Source: Endomychus coccineus
Lineage: Eukaryota > Arthropoda > Insecta > Coleoptera > Endomychidae
NCBI GenBank assembly: GCA_958510875.1
Contig: OY294069.1
Coordinates: forward strand, 6,581,205-6,645,204
Direction of reading: 5' to 3'
Length of the DNA: 64,000 nucleotides
The notes beneath the pieces were generated by a model. That model was given only the letters and a program-made list of their open reading frames with translations, was not told the origin of the DNA and did no database searches. Position 1 is the first letter of the stretch. The number at the start of each line of letters is the position of its first letter. The position numbers and the translations under genes were made by a program. Below, in pieces: positions 58,041-64,000 of the stretch.

Positions 58041-61000
58041 AAAGGATACTGCACACTTTAGTAGGGAAAGTGGCCCCCTGTCGAATTGGCTGAATTTTTG
58101 ATATGTTATAGTCCAAGTCATTCCGAACAAAAAGTTCAATGACCACAACTTTTTCTATAGGCTGGTTTTGGCGCTAGAGGCCAATGAAAACTTTCATTTG
58201 TTCTTCATTGTTAAACAACACGAAACGTTATCCTGGATAATAATCACTTTTCTGAATAATCAAGATCTAAACAGTCATTGATATGAGATACTATTACAAG
58301 TATTGTTCATTGATGTCACTATAAGTGATCAATTATACAGTGTGTTCCAGCTATCATGGTCAAAATAATACTTCAAGTTGATGATGAAACTCAAGAATAT
58401 AACAAAAATTGGTCTATCATTTTGATAGGGTTGTGTCGAATGAGTACGTAAATACATCCGATAATTGTACTGTTGCTCAAGGAGTGTGGCGGTGAAACTC
58501 CTTTTAACGGGTCAACAAAGCCTCCATTCGCACATTCAGCATAAATATAATAGGAAGGAAATAATGGGCTATAACTCAATAAATATATTATATGTAACAT
58601 TCAACTTAACCATTGAACCTGGTATCGTTGACCCAAATGAAAAACTCTCGACTGAACCCTAATAATTCATTTAATGATTTACAGGGTGTTCCATCTGAGA
58701 ACATATCAATATGAACAAAGAAACAAGGAGAATATGCCATAAACAGTCTAAACAATCATAGGTTCTTCATTATTATGTCTCTCTGCAGCATCAGATACGG
58801 TATGAAGTATTTCGGTCGAAGGATACTTAACATTGGCAGCATGACGGGCATATCCAAGGTACCAAAGTACGCTAGCTACATGCGAACATGTACCCAATGT
58901 ACGACTTCCTGATTTGCACGTACAGTAGTACCCCTGAATTGGCACACCTTCCAAACTGACATTGTACTTGATCCACAGTTGGTATTTGATACTATTTCGA
59001 TGACGAGATTTTATTCTCATCCTCAATAGACCTGGAATTTCAATACGGTCGTCGAATTCAAATAAAACGTTTCCCAAATCCTGTCTATTATCTTGTACAT
59101 AAGATGGAGCTATTTTTATCTGGAAAATTCCGAATGCTAGTTCTCGTAGGTACTCCAAACTGAGAACTGGAAAATTTAGTAATTGGTTTTCCTCCATTGG
59201 AAACCATCTACCATGTCTTCGTAGCAGACCCTCTTCTTCTATTTTCAACTGGAGTTCATTTATTTCATTGGCACTGTTTAACATTATCTGAGCTAGCTCA
59301 GCATTGGCTCCTTTCATGGTAATTGGTTTATGATACTTATTGATTATCGCACATGCTATTCTGATATAGTCTCCTATATGCAGAACTTGTGGCATTGGTA
59401 CAGTATCTCTGAAGAATTTGAACATATTCTTTATATGACCGTTTCTAGCTTCTACAATCCATCTCGTTTTCGTAACTAGTCTAGATGAATTTGCCTCTCC
59501 GGTTGTAAGCTGATGCTGTCCACCACCAACTGCTACGGGCATTTTTACTGCTATACCTAAGTCAGCCAAGAAATTCTGTGCGTCACGGTATCCCCTATCT
59601 AACATGAAAATATCACCTTCTTGGAACCAGTTCCTCAGACCCATTAAATCTCGTTCATACTCATGTCTCAACATTGCCGCATCATTATTTCTTGAATCAG
59701 AGAAATAAGGACCGTGGACATCTAGGATATAACCATTGGGAGCAACAATCAATGCAGGTTTCAAAACCTGTGTACACAGTATGATTGACGTAATACTTGA
59801 AATGTCCGACTTTTGGGTATTTTTATGTACGTCCCGTCAATATAAGCTATTGCTCTAGATAATTTGGTTCAGGATTGTAAAGGGTGTTTGTAAAATCCGT
59901 AACATGTCTAGTAATATATTGGCCCCTCTCTATATGATGATACCCTACATTTTGTGGAACGAATTGTTGTAATAATGATACACGCACTTTTTGAATTGCC
60001 AAGCTCACAGCTTGACGACTGGAATAGGAAAACATGCCCATCAAGAATTGATCGGAAAGTCCTTGTCGTAATTTGCACAAAAAATATAACAAATCTTTAT
60101 TCGTTATTGCTCTATTTTCTGATGAATATAGACGCAATTGCAAAATTCAAAGAGGTCTGTAAACTGCACTTTTTTTATTGGAGTTAACGCCTGGAACTCT
60201 TCATCAGTAAAATTATCCTCGTTATTGTATTTATTTGTTGATTTATAGTTCAGCATAGCTTCTCGTAACGATACTAACAGATGTTTGAGTTCATTACCTT
60301 TCAAATTGTATGGTCTTGTTATTCCTCTAAGCCTATTCATAAAAGGTGGCAGAAGATGTCTCTCCTCATTCAAATGACCACCACAGATTCTGACGCCGTC
60401 AGGTGCAAACATTCCGGTCTTCAGAAATACATCCAACCTACCAGAAGGTGACATTCTACCAAGATTTTCAAATCTACCACATACAAAACATGACGTATGA
60501 GAGGTTCGCAACAAAACTTTATGTACAGTTGGATCGGGATCTTCTTCATAAGCTTGTATCTCTGAGAGAATACTCAAATGACAGTTTCGGCAAATCCTTG
60601 TCTGTTCAATAAAAGGTATTTGAGGCAATCCTAATTCATTCCTTCGACGTTCGGCAATGGCTCTGCTTTCTTCGTCCAAACGTACCATTTGCCTTGGTGT
60701 TCCATTGTACTCGCAAACAAAACATTCAAATCTCACTGCGAAATTATACGCCATATTCAACTTTATATTGACATGAAGTAACAAACAAACAACCTTGCTA
60801 GAAACTGACATCATTTTCAAAGCCATCTACAGAAAAATGTGTTTTTCTGCAGTAAAGGGATGCAATGTTTTCATATTATCCAGTAGGTACCCTTCAAGTT
60901 CGAGAATGAATAAACAATTTTTAAAAGGAATCTGGAATATATTTTCATACAGGGTGGGGCAATAGGGTGTCTTCCGATTTCTAGAGTTGTTCTATTGTGA

Positions 61001-61450
61001 TATCGATTTTTTGGTTTGAAAATCCCTGACGTTAAGATGATAGATTTAGAATTTATAGACAGACTTGTAATATTTCTCATTCTTTTTCATGACGATTTGT
61101 AACCATTTTCGAATTATTGCACTTTAAAAATTGTAAGTAGCTGGAACACACTGTATAATTGACCAAATGTAACAACTCCAAAGAAAAATACTTTTAACTG
61201 TATGTCATAGTAATGACTGTTTAGATCTTGATTATTCAGAAAGGTGATTATTATCCAGGATAACGTTTCGTGTTGTTTAACAATGAAGAACAAATGAAAG
61301 TTTTCATTGGCCTCTAGCGCCAAAACCAGCCTATAGAAAAAGTTGTGGTCATTGAACTTTTTGTTCGGAATGACTTGGACTATAACATATCAAAAATGCA
61401 GCCAATTCGACAGGGGGCCACTTTCCCTACTAAAGTGTGCGGTATCCTTT
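58041..61450 (-). mobile_element. 3.4-kb DDE DNA transposon with about 313-bp terminal inverted repeats
   Basis: AAAGGATACTGCACACTTTA at 58041 is inverted at about 61431-61450, and the arms match closely inward to GTGTGTTCCAGC at 58353 against 61138. Between them lies one minus-strand transposase gene, now broken. The target-site duplication could not be fixed by eye. Near 60953 an ACAGGGTGGGGCAATAGG string looks like an end of another, smaller insertion. Confidence 0.8.
58748..60826 (-). pseudogene. broken DDE_Tnp_4-type transposase with zinc-finger N-terminus and SWIM zinc finger
   Basis: Read from 60826: an N-terminal region with paired cysteines (CFVCEYNG, CRNCHLS, CFVCGRFE, a zinc-binding pattern), then a helical region (59847-60143 frame). 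The DDE core follows: IDGTYIKIP (first Asp, about 59840), FMLDRGYRDAQ (second Asp) and RWIVEARNGHIKN (Glu). A C-terminal CTCKSGSR...CSHVASVLWYLG segment is a SWIM-type zinc finger (CxC...CxH). Frameshifts near 60140, 59865 and 59770 split it into at least three frames, so this copy is inactive. The layout is like IS5/Harbinger-related (DDE_Tnp_4) transposases; the exact family is inferred. Confidence 0.75.
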
Positions 61451-61792
61451 AAATTTTGTCTTAAATGAGTAATTCTACCTTGAAAAATTTGTTTTATATT
61501 TATAAGCAAGTTTTTTTTTGAATTATGATCAATTTCTGAATTTTCACTTCATTTTATTCAATTAGTGGGAATCATGTTTTGTTCAATGTGAAAATGAAAA
61601 ATCTTCTATAGTTTATTTTTATTGAATCTAATGGATACAGAATTATAGACTACCCTAAATTACATTCAATTAGATCTTACATAGCTCTGACATTTAAACA
61701 ACTAAATAGTACCAATAATAACATGGGAAAGGATGGAATATGTATAACAGTAAACGGAAGTAGCTAAAATATTTACAAAAACAATAAATTGA
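61451..61792. other. intergenic, 3' of V-ATPase d
   Basis: AT-rich; presumed 3' UTR of the V-ATPase subunit d gene, with no other feature. Confidence 0.4.
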
Positions 61793-63293
61793 TTAAAAAA
61801 TTGGAATGTAATTATCAATTTTGGCTCTGTGTTTTTGGGCGACACACTCTGCGATCCATACAATATTGCGGCATTCCTGCTCTTTCAATTTCAAATACGA
61901 ATAGAAAACTCCGTAATGGAACTGCTGCATGAACACGTTTACATTTAACCTCACCTGGTGAAAAATAATTTATTAGAAATGTATTAATTTTGCGATTTTC
62001 TGAATTACCTCATATTCAAAGAATTTGTCTTCTAAAGTCTTATCTCCTGGATTATTACCAGACCCTTCGAATAATTTAGCATATTCAGCATAATATTCCG
62101 CAACAGCTTTCACTTGCTCGTAGTCTTCGGCACGAGCCAACGCCCCCAAACCGTCTGGATTCAATCGACCGCAACGAGGGTATAGCTTGGCTCTGTCGTC
62201 TTTGCTTAATTCAGTTCCGAACGAGTTGATGGTGATCATTATTGCTCGACGATCGGCTTCAAACTGTAATGAAAGAGTTTGTCCTTATTTTTATGTGGTG
62301 ACATTGTATGTTTGTGATAGAGAAAGAATGGGGATCTTCAAAATAGTTTCTATTAAATAATAACGATGTGCTATCATTACTGTCATTTCCCCATAATCAT
62401 ATTAGTAGTTTTGAAATAGTTCAGTGATGTACATGTATGAATATTAAAAAGTATGCGATTGATTTATAGCTGCTATTTTTTGGGGTCATGCAATATCATT
62501 TTAGATATATTTATTAGTATTTATTAACAAGAATCAAATTTTTCAACATAGAAGATACATAGAAAAGTAACAGGAAATTAACGAATATGATACTTACTGC
62601 TAAAATTTCACACATGCAATCAGCAGTGGTTCCTCCAATGTCCTTACAGAATTGATAAAATGCCTCCAGATAAGCTTTATACAGAGTATTACGGATAATT
62701 TCAATGTTCATTTCATCCAAATCCTGTTCACTGATGCAGTCAACAAAGAACGGGGCTAGGGGAGTATCGACCAGAACAGCATTGTATAATTCAGCAGGTG
62801 TAGATGCTACATGGATAGCTTCCATCTGTTCGAAACTACCCAAAGGGTGACATTTTGGAATGAGTTCCCCAATGGGGCGTTGATGAAGGGTACCAGTAAT
62901 CAATAGAATTATATTGTCAATCATGTAACTATATGTGATGAAGTCGAGGAAAGTTGACAAGGGTTCTACAGCTTGGTTTCGCATATGTTGGAATTCGATC
63001 ACCAATTTTTCTCGCAGCCTGTTATCAATTGTAGATACTGCCAATGGGGATGGATCATTGGCCAGAAATGTTCCATAATCAGTTCCTTGGAGATGCAATT
63101 TGAGATCTAATGTAATAAGAAATACATGTTAGGGTCTGTCTTGGTCCTTGATCCAATTACAAATGTACTTACCTTCCAATGTTTCACACTGAACTAGATT
63201 CAAATAATCCGACTGCTTCAGAATTCCGCACTTGAAACCCCTACACAAACCCTCTAAATAACCAGCGTCTACATTGAACAAACACCCCTTCAT
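61793..63293 (-). CDS. VhaAC39-1: V-type proton ATPase subunit d (V0, AC39)
   Basis: Subunit d sits on the cytosolic face of the V0 rotor ring and couples it to the V1 central stalk of the organelle-acidifying proton pump. Four exons join in frame: 63173-63293, 62598-63106, 62009-62263 and 61793-61954, giving 348 residues, the family length. It begins [19 protein letters not shown], as in insect orthologues. Other blocks are [104 protein letters not shown] and the C-terminus IDNYIPIF. The frame upstream of 63293 (to 63359) is open but has no family counterpart. Head-to-head with mRpL15. Confidence 0.97.
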
Positions 63294-63737
63294 TTCAATA
63301 TCTTTTAAAATGACTCCAAAACCAAACCCTCTTAACCAATTGAATCTGGTGATACCCAAATGTCAATATCTTGTGACTTGGGTGCTATGTCAAACGTCAT
63401 GTGATTTTGATTAAAATGAAACCACAAATACATAATTACTTTTTCTGTACTATAACCTCATCTTGAATATATAATTTTTCTATAACCAGTCTATAGAACT
63501 TTCAGGTTATACGTTCATAGAGTATTCCAGCTTTGTTCGATGATGCATTTCTTATGTTCTGGTAGTTTATCGCAGAGAATAAATAGTATTCAGAGAATAG
63601 GTTATATTTTTCTATGTCGTAGGTGATTTTCATTCAAATGCTTTGAGGTTAATAAAAATTATTATTAAGCTCACCAATTTTGAAACAAAAAAGATAGTTG
63701 AATATAAATGAACTTGACTTAATTTTGTATTGTGAAA
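63294..63737. promoter_or_regulatory. bidirectional promoter region, V-ATPase d and mRpL15
   Basis: 444 bp separates two divergent housekeeping start codons with no ORF between. AT-rich; no core-promoter element assigned with confidence. Confidence 0.5.
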
Positions 63738-64000
63738 ATGGCAAATAATGCCGTGGATAAAGCTTTGAGTTTGCTCAAATATTTACCACGAGTATCTCTC
63801 GCGAATTTAAGGGACAACCCTGGATCACGATTAGTAGGTAGCTACAGTTACAAATTGGGATGTTTTAATTAGTTCTCATTTTCTTATAGGGGAGAAAGCG
63901 AGGACGAGGTCAACACGGTGGTGATTACCATGGAGATGGAAATAAGGGTTCTGGCCAGAGACAAAACTTCATGAGATTAGGATATGAAACGGGGAATAAT
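63738..64000 (+). CDS. mRpL15: mitochondrial ribosomal protein L15 (uL15m), 5' part
   Basis: A component of the large subunit of the mitochondrial ribosome. Exon 1 (63738-63833) encodes MANNAVDKALSLLKYL followed by PRVSLANLRDNPGSR, the conserved uL15m N-terminal block. Exon 2 starts at 63890 after TTCTTATAG with GRKRGRGQHGGDYHGDG, the Gly/Arg-rich L15 segment, and RLGYETG, and runs off the window. Phase 0 at the junction. Only about 70 of an expected 300 residues are present. Confidence 0.9.

Overview
This is a nuclear genomic segment from an insect. Genes are split by short spliceosomal introns with GT-AG (twice GC-AG) borders. Conserved proteins read most like insect orthologues; the V-ATPase d subunit begins MKGCLFN, for example. 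A short (TTAGG)n tract and many insect-type transposon relics point the same way. The order cannot be fixed from sequence alone. Coordinates of multi-exon genes below are spans from start codon to stop codon, and exon limits are in the evidence text.

Layout. 1-6.7 kb holds the last exon of an unidentified gene, a 2-kb foldback element and a Penelope-like retroelement relic with three 425-bp tandem repeats. 6.7-13.9 kb (minus) holds two tandem tektin paralogues. 14.7-20.2 kb (plus) is the spliceosomal DEAH helicase DHX16/Prp2. 22.5-24.6 kb (minus) is dynein light intermediate chain. 27.3-31.4 kb (minus) is a membrane-anchored histidine acid phosphatase; its large intron holds a 303-bp perfect tandem duplication and a possible nested small membrane-protein gene. 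33.8-36.8 kb (plus) is an HRI-type eIF2-alpha kinase. 37.8-40.4 kb is a minisatellite with a 144-bp higher-order unit. 41.0-49.4 kb (minus) holds two tandem S-adenosylhomocysteinase genes, the first with its 5' exons duplicated. 49.8-50.9 kb (plus) is tRNA-His guanylyltransferase. 51.6-61.5 kb is a transposon-rich block: a broken mariner-like element with long inverted repeats, a foldback, a LINE relic, a SINE with target-site duplication, and a broken DDE_Tnp_4/SWIM transposon. 61.8-63.3 kb (minus) is V-ATPase subunit d, and 63.7 kb to the window end (plus) is the start of mitochondrial ribosomal protein L15.

The host genes are mostly housekeeping and do not form one pathway. Their arrangement is regular: four head-to-head pairs (tektin/DHX16, phosphatase/HRI, Ahcy-2/THG1, V-ATPase d/mRpL15; gaps of about 0.8, 2.4, 0.5 and 0.44 kb) alternate with tail-to-tail intervals where most repeats have accumulated. 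The most unusual material is non-genic: the Penelope relic whose repeats carry hammerhead-ribozyme-like cores and tRNA-Lys-3'-end-like sequence, a second hammerhead-like core inside the 2-kb foldback, the 144-bp minisatellite, and the long-TIR DNA transposons. No CRISPR array, operon or prokaryotic feature is present.
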